From Mesorhizobium sp. WSM4313 (GTDB lineage Bacteria > Pseudomonadota > Alphaproteobacteria > Rhizobiales > Rhizobiaceae): 64,000 nt of DNA. This document shows positions 42,941-52,028 of this stretch, piece by piece. A model generated the notes under the pieces. It ran no database searches, was not told the DNA's origin, and was given only the letters and a program-made list of their open reading frames with translations. How positions within the stretch are numbered: the stretch's first letter is position 1; every line of letters begins with the position of its first letter. The position numbers and the translations under genes were made by a program. The DNA lies in the NCBI RefSeq assembly GCF_002294725.1, contig NZ_NSFT01000005.1, positions 248,001-312,000 on the forward strand, in the 5' to 3' direction.

Positions 42941-43830
42941 ACGGCGCCGGCTGGATCGTCGCCGCCGTCCTTGCCGCCATCGTGCTTTTGGCGCTTTTCT
43001 TCCGCGCCCGATTGCTTGCCGCTTGCGGCTATGCGCTGCGGCCGATCGAGCCGCCGCAGCGGTCCGAGCGCAATGGCAAGGATGAACACGGCGGCGAACC
43101 CCGGCGCGATGACACGGCTGCCGAGGAGCGCAATCGGCTTGAGGGCCTGTTCGATCTCGACGAGCTCGAAGTGTCGGATGTCATGGTCCACCGCACCAAT
43201 ATGCGCTCGGTCAATGCCGACAATGCGCCGGAAGCGGTGGTGCGCGAGATCCTGCAGAGCCCGCACACCCGCATGCCGCTGTGGAAGGGCTCGCTCGACA
43301 ACATCGTCGGCGTGTTGCATGCGAAGGATCTGCTGAGGGCCCTCAACGAGGTCGGCAACGATTTTTCGCGGATCGACGTCATGAAGATCGCGGCCAAGCC
43401 GTGGTTCGTGCCGGACACCACCACCTTGCAGGAGCAGCTCAACGCCTTCCTGCGGCGCAAGGCGCATTTCGCCATCGTCGTCGACGAGTATGGCGAGGTC
43501 GAAGGGCTGGTGACGCTGGAAGACATCATGGAGGAGATCGTCGGCGAGATCGCCGACGAGCACGACATCGACATGCAGGGTGTCAAGAAAGAGGCCGACG
43601 GCTCGGTCGTCGTCGACGGCACGGTGCCGATCCGCGATTTGAACCGCGCGCTCGACTGGGACCTGCCCGACGAGGAGGCCACGACGATCGCCGGCCTCGT
43701 CATTCATGAGACGCAGTCGATCCCGGAGGAAAAGCAGGCCTTCACCTTCCACGGCAAGCGTTTCGTGGTGATGAAGCGCGAGAAGAACCGCATCGCCAGA
43801 TTGAGGATACGTCCCGCCAGCGAGGGCTAA
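42937..43830 (+). CDS. CorC/HlyC-family CBS-domain protein lacking most of the DUF21 membrane domain
   Basis: A 297-residue protein. One hydrophobic segment (about residues 5-24) is followed by a charged linker. Two CBS domains come next (about 70-190; [43 protein letters not shown]), then the CorC_HlyC transporter-associated domain (about 205-290). Full-length relatives are about 430 residues with a four-helix DUF21 (CNNM) domain before the CBS pair; here only its first helix seems to remain. It may be a soluble-type CorC form or an internal deletion. It starts in the aroB stop. Confidence 0.85.
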   Translation: MNGAGWIVAAVLAAIVLLALFFRARLLAACGYALRPIEPPQRSERNGKDEHGGEPRRDDTAAEERNRLEGLFDLDELEVSDVMVHRTNMRSVNADNAPEAVVREILQSPHTRMPLWKGSLDNIVGVLHAKDLLRALNEVGNDFSRIDVMKIAAKPWFVPDTTTLQEQLNAFLRRKAHFAIVVDEYGEVEGLVTLEDIMEEIVGEIADEHDIDMQGVKKEADGSVVVDGTVPIRDLNRALDWDLPDEEATTIAGLVIHETQSIPEEKQAFTFHGKRFVVMKREKNRIARLRIRPASEG

Positions 43831-43855
43831 GGCGTGCCGATGTCCGGCGATGCCC

Positions 43856-45403
43856 TCAAAGTTCCTTGGTCCAACGCTCGCTGAGTATCGCGCCGGTACC
43901 GGCATCGATTGCCGCCAGGCTGACATCATAGCCCCAGAGGTTGCGGATATGGCGCAGCGTCGCGTCGCGGCTCTGGCCCTCGAGCATGACGCCGTCCTTG
44001 ACCGTGTGCTGGAGCCGCAGATGCCGGTCGCCGAGCAGGTCGACGTCAACCACCTGGATGTCGGGACGGTTGGCGCCGATATCGTAGCTTTGCGCCAACG
44101 CCGACCTTATCTTGCCATAGCCGCGCTCATTGTGAATCGAGGCTACCTCATAGTGCGGCTCGTCGGCACCGTCGGCCAGCACGAAGAGCCGCCATTTGCG
44201 GATGAGCCTTGGGCTCAGATACTGCCGGATGAAGGATTCGTCGCGATGGTTGGCCCAGGCGTCGAGCAAGGTGTCGCGCCAGTCGCCGCGGCCGGCGATG
44301 TCGGGAAACCAGTCGCGGTCCTCGGCGGTCGGCGCGGTCGAGATGCGCTGGATGTCCTGCATCATGTCGAGACCCAGCGCATAAGGATTGATGCCGGAAA
44401 AGCGGGGGTCGTCATAGGCCGGCTGGAAGACCACGTTCGAGTGGTTGCGCAGGATTTCGAGCATGGCGCCTTCGCTGATGCGGCCACGGTCGAACAGCAT
44501 GTTCATGAGCGTGTAATGCACGAAGGTCGCGCAACCTTCGTTCATCACCTGGGTCTGCCGCTGCGGATAAAAATATTGCGCGATGACGCGCACGATCCTG
44601 ACGATCTCGCGCTGCCAAGGCTCGAGGACGAGACTGTTCTTCTCGAGGAAATAGAGCAGGTTCTCTTCCGGTAGATTGAGCGATTTCTTCCGCTCGGCCG
44701 CGTCGTCGTCACCGGCTGTTTTGGTATCGCCACTCTCTTGCGAAGGCGGCAGTGTCCGCCAGAGATCGTTGAACGAACGCTCCTCGTATTCCAGGCGCTC
44801 GCGCAGCCCTTCGCGCTGCTGCTCGGACGACAGTCTCGGCGGCCGATGATAGCGAAACACCCCCTGCTCCATCAGCGCGTGGGCCGAATCCAGGATCGCC
44901 TCCACGGCCGCCATGCCATGCCGCTCCTCGCATCGGGCTATGTAGCTCTTGGCAAAATCCAGATAGCTCAGGATGCCGCCGGCGTCCGTCCATTGGCGGA
45001 AAAGGTGATTGTTCTTGAAGAAATGGTTGTGTCCCAGCGCGGCATGCGCCGTCACCAAAGCCTGCAGGGCCATGGTGTTTTCTTCCATGAGGTAGACGAT
45101 GCAGGGATTGGAGTTGATGACCAGTTCATAGGCCAGACCGCGTGCGCCCTTACGGTAGAGCAGTTCGTTGTAGAGGAAGTGCTTGCCGAACGACCAATGC
45201 CGGTACATCAGCGGCATGCCCACCGACGAATAGGCGTCGAGCATCTGCTCGGAAGAGATGATCTCCATCTGCACAGGGTAGATGTCGAGGCGAAGCTCTT
45301 CGAGGCCGATCGCTTCGATCTCGTCATAGACCCGGGACAGCTTGTTGAAATCCCAGTCCGACCCGGAAAACAGCAATTCGGATTTGCGCGCTTGGCTGAC
45401 CAT
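43856..45403 (-). CDS. SpoVR family protein (YcgB type)
   Basis: A 515-residue protein of the SpoVR/YcgB family, whose biochemical activity is unknown. Family features are DWDFNKLSRVYDEIEAIGLEELRLDIYP at the N-terminus, YRHWSFGKHF, YELVINSNPCIVYLMEENT, and QVMNEGCATFVHY with conserved His/Glu residues. It is last in a run with the YeaH-type and PrkA genes (spacings of about 28 and 19 nt). This conserved module is linked to stationary-phase and nitrogen-stress responses in enterobacteria. Confidence 0.92.
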   Translation of the reverse strand: MVSQARKSELLFSGSDWDFNKLSRVYDEIEAIGLEELRLDIYPVQMEIISSEQMLDAYSSVGMPLMYRHWSFGKHFLYNELLYRKGARGLAYELVINSNPCIVYLMEENTMALQALVTAHAALGHNHFFKNNHLFRQWTDAGGILSYLDFAKSYIARCEERHGMAAVEAILDSAHALMEQGVFRYHRPPRLSSEQQREGLRERLEYEERSFNDLWRTLPPSQESGDTKTAGDDDAAERKKSLNLPEENLLYFLEKNSLVLEPWQREIVRIVRVIAQYFYPQRQTQVMNEGCATFVHYTLMNMLFDRGRISEGAMLEILRNHSNVVFQPAYDDPRFSGINPYALGLDMMQDIQRISTAPTAEDRDWFPDIAGRGDWRDTLLDAWANHRDESFIRQYLSPRLIRKWRLFVLADGADEPHYEVASIHNERGYGKIRSALAQSYDIGANRPDIQVVDVDLLGDRHLRLQHTVKDGVMLEGQSRDATLRHIRNLWGYDVSLAAIDAGTGAILSERWTKEL

Positions 45404-45431
45404 CGGCCTATGTCCCTTCGAGCCTCAGTCC

Positions 45432-46742
45432 TCAAGCGCTCTTGCGCAGATCAGGTTGCCTGGCGAAGAGCTCGCGGAAGACCGGGTATATGTCGGCCGG
45501 CGCGGCGATGCGCCTCATCTGGAAATTCGGCCATTTTCCGTCGACGGCGTTGTAGGCGCGCCAGAGCGATGTGCCGTTCTCGGTCGAGCCGAAAATGTGG
45601 CTTTCCCGCTCGTCGATGATCTCCACATAGGCGAAATACTGGCAAAGCCGCATCAGCTTGCGGTCGAGCAGTTCTATGCAGCGCTCGGAATCGGTGGCGA
45701 AATTGTCGCCGTCGGAGGCCTGTGCGGCGTAGATGTTCCATTCGGCGACCGGGTAGCGTTCCTCGATGATGCGGTGCATTTCCTCGAGCGCGGTGGAGAC
45801 GACAGTGCCGCCGCTTTCGGTGTGGTAGAAGAATGTATGCTCGTCCACCTCCTTGGCTTCGTGGGTGTGGCGGATGAAGACGACCTCGGTGCGTTCGTAG
45901 CGCCGTGTCAGAAACAGATGCAGCAGCACGAAGAAGCGTTTGGCCAGATCCTTCTCGCGCTCTCCCATCGAGCCGGAGACGTCCATCAAACAGAACATCA
46001 CCGCGCTGGCGTTCGGCACCGGCTGGGGATCGAAGCGATTGAACCGGATATCGACCGGATCGACATAGGCAATTCGCCTGCGCCTGCGCTCGATCCGGTC
46101 GAACTCCTCGCGCAGGGCAGCGATGCGTTCGCTCATGGCCGTGCTTGCCGGCTTCGCTTCAAGCTCGGCAATCTGCAGGGCGATTGCGTCCAACTCCGCC
46201 TGCTTGGGGCGTCTGAGCGCGATGCGGCGCCCATGGCTGTTGCGCATCGTGCGCCCGACATTGATGTTGGTCGGCGCTCCGCTTGCCGTGAAGCCTGCCC
46301 GTCTCGGCTTGAAGCTCAGTATCTGCTTGAGATTGAGCTTGACCAGATCCGGCAGTTCGAGGTCCTCGAAGAAAAGGTCGAGCACTTCCTCGCGTGACAG
46401 CACAAAGCGGAAATCGTCTTCGGATTCCGTGGTCCCTGGAGCCGATCCGTAGCCTCCGCCGCCGCCCGGTTTGGAGATAAGATCGCCAGGGCTGAATGTC
46501 CTGTTGCCGGGCAGGATGTGCTGGCGCCTGCCGCTTTCCTTGTCGTCGCCGAAGGTCGGTTCGCTGGTGCCCTTGCGAGGCATCGGCACGGCATGCTCGC
46601 GGTCAATGTCGGCGATACGACCTGTCCGGACGTGGTCGCGGATGCTGCGCTTGAGCTCATCACGGGCGCGCCGGAGGAAGCGCTGGCGATTGCCCAGGCT
46701 CTTGTCCTTCGGGTTCAGGCGGCGGTCGATGAAGATCGGCAT
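45432..46742 (-). CDS. YeaH/YhbH family protein (UPF0229, VWA-like)
   Basis: A 436-residue protein that begins MPIFIDRRLNPKDKSLGNRQRF, the family signature. A glycine-rich linker follows, with a C-terminal von Willebrand-like region containing CLMDVSGSMGEREKDLAKRFF, a MIDAS motif with DxSxS. Partner of the PrkA kinase in the YeaG-YeaH pair. Middle gene of the three-gene stress module, 28 nt before the SpoVR gene. Confidence 0.92.
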   Translation of the reverse strand: MPIFIDRRLNPKDKSLGNRQRFLRRARDELKRSIRDHVRTGRIADIDREHAVPMPRKGTSEPTFGDDKESGRRQHILPGNRTFSPGDLISKPGGGGGYGSAPGTTESEDDFRFVLSREEVLDLFFEDLELPDLVKLNLKQILSFKPRRAGFTASGAPTNINVGRTMRNSHGRRIALRRPKQAELDAIALQIAELEAKPASTAMSERIAALREEFDRIERRRRRIAYVDPVDIRFNRFDPQPVPNASAVMFCLMDVSGSMGEREKDLAKRFFVLLHLFLTRRYERTEVVFIRHTHEAKEVDEHTFFYHTESGGTVVSTALEEMHRIIEERYPVAEWNIYAAQASDGDNFATDSERCIELLDRKLMRLCQYFAYVEIIDERESHIFGSTENGTSLWRAYNAVDGKWPNFQMRRIAAPADIYPVFRELFARQPDLRKSA

Positions 46743-46761
46743 GGAACCGTCCCGGCTTTGC

Positions 46762-48711
46762 TCAACCCGCCTTGTTCACGCGCATATACCAGTCGACCAG
46801 CCGGCGAACCTGCCGCTGGGTGTAGCCGCGTTCCACCATGCGCTGCACGAATTCGTTGTGCCGTTTCTCCGTGACACTGTCCTGCTTGGAGCCGAAGCTG
46901 ATCACCGGCAGCAGGTCCTCGACCTGGCCGAACATGCGCTTCTCGATGACCTCGCGAAGCTTTTCATAGCTCGTCCAGGAGGGATTGCGGCCATGGTTGC
47001 GCGCCCGGGCACGCAAGGTGAATTTGACCACTTCGTTGCGGAAGTCCTTCGGGTTGGCGATGCCAGCCGGTTTTTCGACCTGCGACAATTCCTTGTCCAG
47101 CACCTCGCGGTTGAGGATCTGGCCGGTGTCGGGGTCCTTGTAGTCCTGGTCCTCAATCCAGGCGTCGGCATAGGCGATGTAGCGGTCGAAGAGGTTCTGA
47201 CCGTACTCGCTGTAGGATTCCAGATAGGCCTTCTGGATCTCATGGCCGATGAACTCGGCATAACGCGTCGCGAGTTCCGACTTGATGAATTCGAGGAAGG
47301 CGGCTTCCGTTTCTTTCGGAAATTGCTCGCGCTTGATGGCCTCCTCGAGGATGTACATCAGGTGCACGGGATCGGCCGCCACCTCCTTGGTGTCGTAGTT
47401 GAACGTCTGCGACAGGATCTTGAAGGCAAAGCGCGTGCTGACCCCGGTCATGCCCTCGTCGACGCCGGCAGCGTCGCGATACTCTTGGACCGACTTGGCC
47501 TTGGGGTCGATCTCCTTGAGGTTCTCGCCGTCATAGGCGCGCATCTTGGTGTAAAGCGGCGAGTTCTCGTGCTCGGCAAGGCGGGTCGAGACGGTGAAGC
47601 GGCTGAGGATGTCCAGCACTTCGGGCGCGCAGGGGCTGTTTGCCAGCTCGCTCTCGCGCAGCAGCTTCTCGTAAATGTGCCTCTCCTCGGTAACACGAAG
47701 GCAATAGGGAACCTTGACCACGAGGATGCGGTCGAGGAAGGCTTCGTTGTTCTTGTTGTTCTTGAACTGCTGCCATTCCGATTCGTTGGAATGGGCCACG
47801 ACGATGCCCTGATAGGGGAAGGCACCGAAATTCTCGGTGCCGTTGTAGCTGCCTTCCTGGGTTGCCGTCAGCAATGGGTGCAGGACCTTGATGGGCGCCT
47901 TGAACATCTCGACGAATTCGAGCAGCCCTTGCGTGGTCCGGTTGAGGCCGCCGCTGTAGGAGTAGGCGTCCGGGTCGGACTGGCTGAAGTGCTCCAACTG
48001 CCTGATGTCGACCTTGCCGACCAGGGCCGAGACATCCTGGTTGTTCTCGTCGCCGGGCTCGGTCTTGGCGATGGCGATCTGGCGCAGCCGCGACGGCATC
48101 AGCTTGACCACGCTGAATTTGGAGATGTCGCCCGACAGTTCGTCGAGGCGCTTGGCCGCCCAGGGCGAAATCAGTCCGTTCAGGCGGCGGCGGGCGATGC
48201 CGTATTTATCCTCCAGCAGATCGCCCATGCGATCGGGATGGAAAAGGCCGAGCGGCGATTCGAAGACCGGGCTGATCTTATTGCCGACCTTGAGCGTGTA
48301 GATCGGGCGCTCCTCCATCAACTTCTTCAGCCGTTCGGCCAGTGAGGATTTGCCGCCGCCGACCGGGCCAAGGAGATAGAGGATCTGCTTGCGCTCCTCG
48401 AGGCCCTGCGAGGCATAGCGGAAATATCCGGCGATGCGCTCGATCGTATCCTCCATTCCGTAGAAATCGGAGAAGGAGGGATAGACCTTGATGGTGCGGT
48501 TGGAGAAAATGCGGCCGAGCCGCTCGTCCTTGCTGGTGTCGACCAGGTTCGGCTCACCGATCGCCTCAACCATGCGTTCGGGCGCCGACGCATACATGGA
48601 TTTGTCTTCGCGGCAGGCCAGGAGATATTGCTGCAGGCTGATCTCTTCCTGAGCCGCGTTGGAATAAATCTCCGAAAACAGATCGAAGACGTCTGATTGG
48701 TTCTCGCGCAT
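46762..48711 (-). CDS. prkA: PrkA family serine protein kinase (YeaG type)
   Basis: A 649-residue protein with an N-terminal AAA-like domain (Walker A GPVGGGKSSLAERLK at about 118) and a C-terminal PrkA kinase-like domain. Early signature DMYGMED-like stretch appears as FSDFYGMEDTIERIAGYF. The domain order matches E. coli YeaG and Bacillus PrkA. GAGG lies about 9 nt before ATG 48711. First gene of the yeaG-yeaH-ycgB module; transcription probably starts in the roughly 275-nt space upstream, which has no other gene. Confidence 0.92.
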   Translation of the reverse strand: MRENQSDVFDLFSEIYSNAAQEEISLQQYLLACREDKSMYASAPERMVEAIGEPNLVDTSKDERLGRIFSNRTIKVYPSFSDFYGMEDTIERIAGYFRYASQGLEERKQILYLLGPVGGGKSSLAERLKKLMEERPIYTLKVGNKISPVFESPLGLFHPDRMGDLLEDKYGIARRRLNGLISPWAAKRLDELSGDISKFSVVKLMPSRLRQIAIAKTEPGDENNQDVSALVGKVDIRQLEHFSQSDPDAYSYSGGLNRTTQGLLEFVEMFKAPIKVLHPLLTATQEGSYNGTENFGAFPYQGIVVAHSNESEWQQFKNNKNNEAFLDRILVVKVPYCLRVTEERHIYEKLLRESELANSPCAPEVLDILSRFTVSTRLAEHENSPLYTKMRAYDGENLKEIDPKAKSVQEYRDAAGVDEGMTGVSTRFAFKILSQTFNYDTKEVAADPVHLMYILEEAIKREQFPKETEAAFLEFIKSELATRYAEFIGHEIQKAYLESYSEYGQNLFDRYIAYADAWIEDQDYKDPDTGQILNREVLDKELSQVEKPAGIANPKDFRNEVVKFTLRARARNHGRNPSWTSYEKLREVIEKRMFGQVEDLLPVISFGSKQDSVTEKRHNEFVQRMVERGYTQRQVRRLVDWYMRVNKAG

Positions 48712-48987
48712 GGTGCTTTGCCTCGGAGCCGGTGGGCTGCCAATCGGCTCATCGCTGCATCAACTGCCGGAAAGCACTGTTTGTTCCCTTCACACGAAGG
48801 ATAGCGCATGCAATCTGGCATTGACCCGGGGGATACCCGACGCGGCCGAAAATGCTCGCCCGAGAAATACGTGGTGATTGCCGGCGGAGCTTCAAGGTCC
48901 TGATTTGGTTTGCTGCCCACAAGTTGTCATTATTGATCCAATCGAGGTGCGCGGCGCGCTTGCGCCGCAACCTGGCCGGAGATGACG

Positions 48988-49794
48988 ATGATCGATCGAC
49001 GCGGCTTCATCGCGGCATGCCTGGGGGCGCTGCTGCCGGCAGGTGCGTCAGCCGCTAGGCGTCCGGGCCGGCAGGCACCGCAAACCCTCGATTACGGTCC
49101 GGCCAAGCTCGATGTCTACGCGCCGGACGGCGCAAACAACCTGCCGGTGGTTTTCTTTATCCATGGCGGCGCCTGGCGGTTCGGCAAACGCGGCCAGGTC
49201 GGCTCAAAGCCGGACTTCCTGCTCGCCAATGGCTTCGTGTTCGTCTCGATCGATTACCGCATGCTGCCGGAAGCCGATGTCGCTACCCAGGCCGGCGACG
49301 TCGAAAAGGCCTACGGCTATGTGCGCGCCAACATTGCCCGATACGGCGGCGATCCCAGTCGCATCGTCGGCATGGGCCATTCGGCCGGGTGCCATCTGAT
49401 CGCGCTGACCGCCATGCGCGGCGGGTTGCCCGGCGTCGCCGCGCTGATCCTGGACGATACCAGGGCCTATGATCTTGCGGCGCTTTCCAGGAATGGCGGC
49501 ATGATGGGCGCCTATGCGCGTGCCTTTCCCGACCCGACACAATGGGCGGCGCTATCGCCGTCGACCTATGTCGACGGCAGGAAACATCCACCGACCTTCA
49601 TCGCCTATTCGCGCGCGCCCGGGCGAGGCGAGGCGTCGAAGGCTTTCGCGGAACGCCTGCGCGCCACCGGCGCCAAGGTCACGTTGTTCGACGGCAGCGC
49701 CTATACGCACATGTCGATCAATCGCGATTTCGGCCAGGACGGCGACGCCTTGACCGCGGCTGTGTTGGCCTTCCTCAAGGCGAGCGTCGGCTGA
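48988..49794 (+). CDS. Secreted alpha/beta hydrolase (carboxylesterase type)
   Basis: A 268-residue hydrolase. The N-terminus (MIDRRGFIAACLGALLPAG) has a twin-arginine-like motif, so export by Tat is likely. The oxyanion motif HGGAWRFG and nucleophile elbow GHSAGCH are clear; catalytic Asp and His lie toward the C-terminus (TFIAYSRAP..., YTHMSINRDFG). ATG 48988 has GGAG 6 nt upstream; an ATG six nt earlier overlaps that site. Substrate is an ester of unknown kind. It converges on the BolA-type gene. Confidence 0.85.
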   Translation: MIDRRGFIAACLGALLPAGASAARRPGRQAPQTLDYGPAKLDVYAPDGANNLPVVFFIHGGAWRFGKRGQVGSKPDFLLANGFVFVSIDYRMLPEADVATQAGDVEKAYGYVRANIARYGGDPSRIVGMGHSAGCHLIALTAMRGGLPGVAALILDDTRAYDLAALSRNGGMMGAYARAFPDPTQWAALSPSTYVDGRKHPPTFIAYSRAPGRGEASKAFAERLRATGAKVTLFDGSAYTHMSINRDFGQDGDALTAAVLAFLKASVG

Positions 49795-49798
49795 GAGC

Positions 49799-50101
49799 TT
49801 ACCAGCGCGTCTTCTCGCCGGGCGCCGCCGGCTCGATCGCCAGCGCATGCACGCCGGCCTTCAGTTCGTCCGCGAGCAATTCGTTGACGGCACGGTGGCG
49901 CTCGATGCGAGCCATGCCGGCAAAGCTCGGCGAAACGATGCGAACGCGAAAATGCGTCTCGCCGGCGCCGTCGAACGTCGCGTGGTGGCCGGACTCGACG
50001 TGATGATGACCGGCGTGAAGGTGGCTCTCATTGATGACCGCTAGCCGTTCGGGCGAAAATGCCGCTTTCAGCTTGTTTTCGATTGTCGACTGTATGGACA
50101 T
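49799..50101 (-). CDS. BolA family protein
   Basis: A 100-residue protein with the BolA fold: MSIQSTIENKLKAAF, INESHLHAGHHH, THFRVRIVSPSFAGMARIERHRAVNELLADEL. BolA proteins partner monothiol glutaredoxins in Fe-S handling or affect transcription. The His cluster (HAGHHHVESGHH) fits cluster ligation. It is divergent from the J-domain gene, as in many Rhizobiales, with about 145 nt between the starts. Confidence 0.9.
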   Translation of the reverse strand: MSIQSTIENKLKAAFSPERLAVINESHLHAGHHHVESGHHATFDGAGETHFRVRIVSPSFAGMARIERHRAVNELLADELKAGVHALAIEPAAPGEKTRW

Positions 50102-50246
50102 CCGGGTTTCCCTTCCCCACATCTGCGGCATAGCCGCAAAATCTTGAATTTCGACCGCTTTTAAGCCGCGATTCAGCGGTTAGGGCGATCATCGGCGAAA
50201 TGTCAATTCTTGTTTCGCACATGCGAACAGCCCATAAATGGGTGAG

Positions 50247-50861
50247 ATGAAAGCGTACCCCAAATATTTCGAGAAAATTCGAATTCGGCCGGAGAAGGAC
50301 GCGGAGCTGAAGTCGCGCGCCCCGATCTGCCAGTGGGACGGCTGCAACGAAGCCGGCACGCATCGCGCGCCGGTCGGGCGCCTCAAGGAGGGCGAGTATT
50401 TTCGCTTCTGCTTCGACCATGTGCGCGAATACAACAAGGGCTTCAATTACTTCTCCGGCGTGTCGGACACTGAGATCGCCCGCTTCCAGAAGGAGGCGCT
50501 GACCGGCCACAGGCCGACATGGCGCATGGGCGCCAATGGCGGCGGGACGCGCTCGGCGCCGGATTTCGCGCAGCAGCGTTCGGGGCGGGCCGGCTACTAC
50601 AACCGCATGCGCGATCCCTTCAACCTGTTCAGCGGCGGAGCACGCGAGCCGCGCGAGCGCAAGGCAAAGCCACTTGAGGCCAAGGCGCTGGAAACGCTTG
50701 GCCTTGACACAAAGGCGACTGGTCAGGACATCAAGGCGCGCTATAAGGAACTCGTTAAGCGCCACCATCCGGATGCGAATGGCGGCGACAGAGGTTCGGA
50801 AGACCGGTTCCGCGATGTGCTGCAGGCTTATCGGGTGCTCAAGCAAGCAGGATTGTGCTGA
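50247..50861 (+). CDS. J-domain protein (DnaJ-like)
   Basis: A 204-residue protein. The N-terminal part has a [17 protein letters not shown] segment with two Cys and a His that could bind metal, then [16 protein letters not shown]. The C-terminal 55 residues form a J-domain with the HPD motif ([10 protein letters not shown]) that stimulates DnaK. The arrangement with a C-terminal J-domain is a conserved alphaproteobacterial type. I chose ATG 50247; ATG 50238 is possible. It precedes cobS. Confidence 0.85.
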   Translation: MKAYPKYFEKIRIRPEKDAELKSRAPICQWDGCNEAGTHRAPVGRLKEGEYFRFCFDHVREYNKGFNYFSGVSDTEIARFQKEALTGHRPTWRMGANGGGTRSAPDFAQQRSGRAGYYNRMRDPFNLFSGGAREPRERKAKPLEAKALETLGLDTKATGQDIKARYKELVKRHHPDANGGDRGSEDRFRDVLQAYRVLKQAGLC

Positions 50862-50884
50862 GCGGCCCCACGGTACCAAGTCGT

Positions 50885-50911
50885 TTTTCCAACTTTCATA
50901 TGGTTGGAAAA
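50885..50911. promoter_or_regulatory. 9-bp inverted repeat before cobS
   Basis: The arms TTTTCCAAC (50885-50893) and GTTGGAAAA (50903-50911) are perfect complements around a 9-nt AT-rich centre. It lies 24 nt after the J-domain stop and about 75 nt before cobS. It lacks a T-run after the stem, so an operator is more likely than a terminator. Confidence 0.4.
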
Positions 50912-50986
50912 GGCTCTAAGACCGCCCCCGGACAAAATCGATTGCCGGCGAAACGCGGCGTTTCGCCCGTGGAGACGTTGATAGTG

Positions 50987-51973
50987 ATGAACAAGGTCGA
51001 TCGCGACATTGCCAACCTGCCCGACACGACCGTGCCGGTGAAGGAGAAATTCGGCTTCGATTCCAAGATGATCGTTCCCGCCTATTCGGCGGCGACGGAG
51101 CATGTGCCGGACATCGACCCCGACTATCTGTTCGACAAGGCGACGACACTGGCGATCCTCGCCGGCTTTGCCTACAACCGCCGCGTCATGGTGTCGGGCT
51201 ATCACGGCACCGGCAAGTCGACGCATATCGAGCAGGTCGCGGCGCGGCTCAACTGGCCCTGCGTGCGCGTCAACCTCGACAGCCATGTCAGCCGCATCGA
51301 CCTCGTCGGCAAGGACGCCATCGTCGTCAAGGAAGGGCTGCAGGTCACCGAATTCCGCGACGGCATCCTGCCCTGGGCCTATCAGCACAATGTGGCGCTC
51401 TGCTTCGACGAATATGATGCCGGCCGTCCGGACGTGATGTTCGTCATCCAGCGCGTGCTGGAATCGTCGGGCCGCCTGACCCTGCTCGACCAGAGCCGGG
51501 TCATCCGCCCGCACCCTGCATTCCGGCTGTTCGCCACCGCCAACACGGTCGGTCTCGGCGACACCACGGGCCTCTATCACGGTACGCAGCAGATCAACCA
51601 GGCGCAGATGGACCGCTGGTCGATCGTCACCACGCTCAATTACCTGCCGCACGACAATGAAGTGAACATCGTGCTGGCCAAGGCCAAGCACTATCGCGAC
51701 AGCAAGGGCAAGGACATCGTCAACAAGATGGTGCGCGTCGCCGACATGACGCGTTCAGCCTTCATCAATGGCGACCTGTCGACCGTGATGAGCCCGCGCA
51801 CCGTCATCACCTGGGCCGAGAACGCCGAGATTTTCGGCGATATCGGCATGGCGTTCCGGCTGACCTTCCTCAACAAGTGCGACGAGCTGGAGCGTTCGGT
51901 GGTGGCCGAGTTCTACCAACGCGCCTTCGGCGAGGATCTGCCGGAGAGCGCCGCGAACGTGGTGCTGGGGTAG
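50987..51973 (+). CDS. cobS: Cobaltochelatase subunit CobS
   Basis: A 328-residue AAA+ ATPase subunit of the aerobic cobaltochelatase (CobN-CobS-CobT), which inserts cobalt into hydrogenobyrinic diamide. Walker A is [13 protein letters not shown], Walker [11 protein letters not shown], and FATANTVG is the sensor region. The length equals the family's. ATG 50987 gives the standard N-terminus ([19 protein letters not shown]). It is followed by cobT 55 nt later; cobN is not in the window. Confidence 0.94.
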   Translation: MNKVDRDIANLPDTTVPVKEKFGFDSKMIVPAYSAATEHVPDIDPDYLFDKATTLAILAGFAYNRRVMVSGYHGTGKSTHIEQVAARLNWPCVRVNLDSHVSRIDLVGKDAIVVKEGLQVTEFRDGILPWAYQHNVALCFDEYDAGRPDVMFVIQRVLESSGRLTLLDQSRVIRPHPAFRLFATANTVGLGDTTGLYHGTQQINQAQMDRWSIVTTLNYLPHDNEVNIVLAKAKHYRDSKGKDIVNKMVRVADMTRSAFINGDLSTVMSPRTVITWAENAEIFGDIGMAFRLTFLNKCDELERSVVAEFYQRAFGEDLPESAANVVLG

Positions 51974-52028
51974 GCGCGCGGCTGAAAAGGCCTCCGGCCT
52001 TTCAGCATGAATCGCGCAGGGAATGATC

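Noticed and set aside
46471..48345. Long plus-strand open frame opposite prkA
   Set aside because: No recognisable protein; the minus strand encodes a full PrkA kinase with clear motifs.
50861..50987. Cobalamin riboswitch before cobS
   Set aside because: No B12-box-like sequence seen; the space is only about 125 nt and holds a simple inverted repeat.
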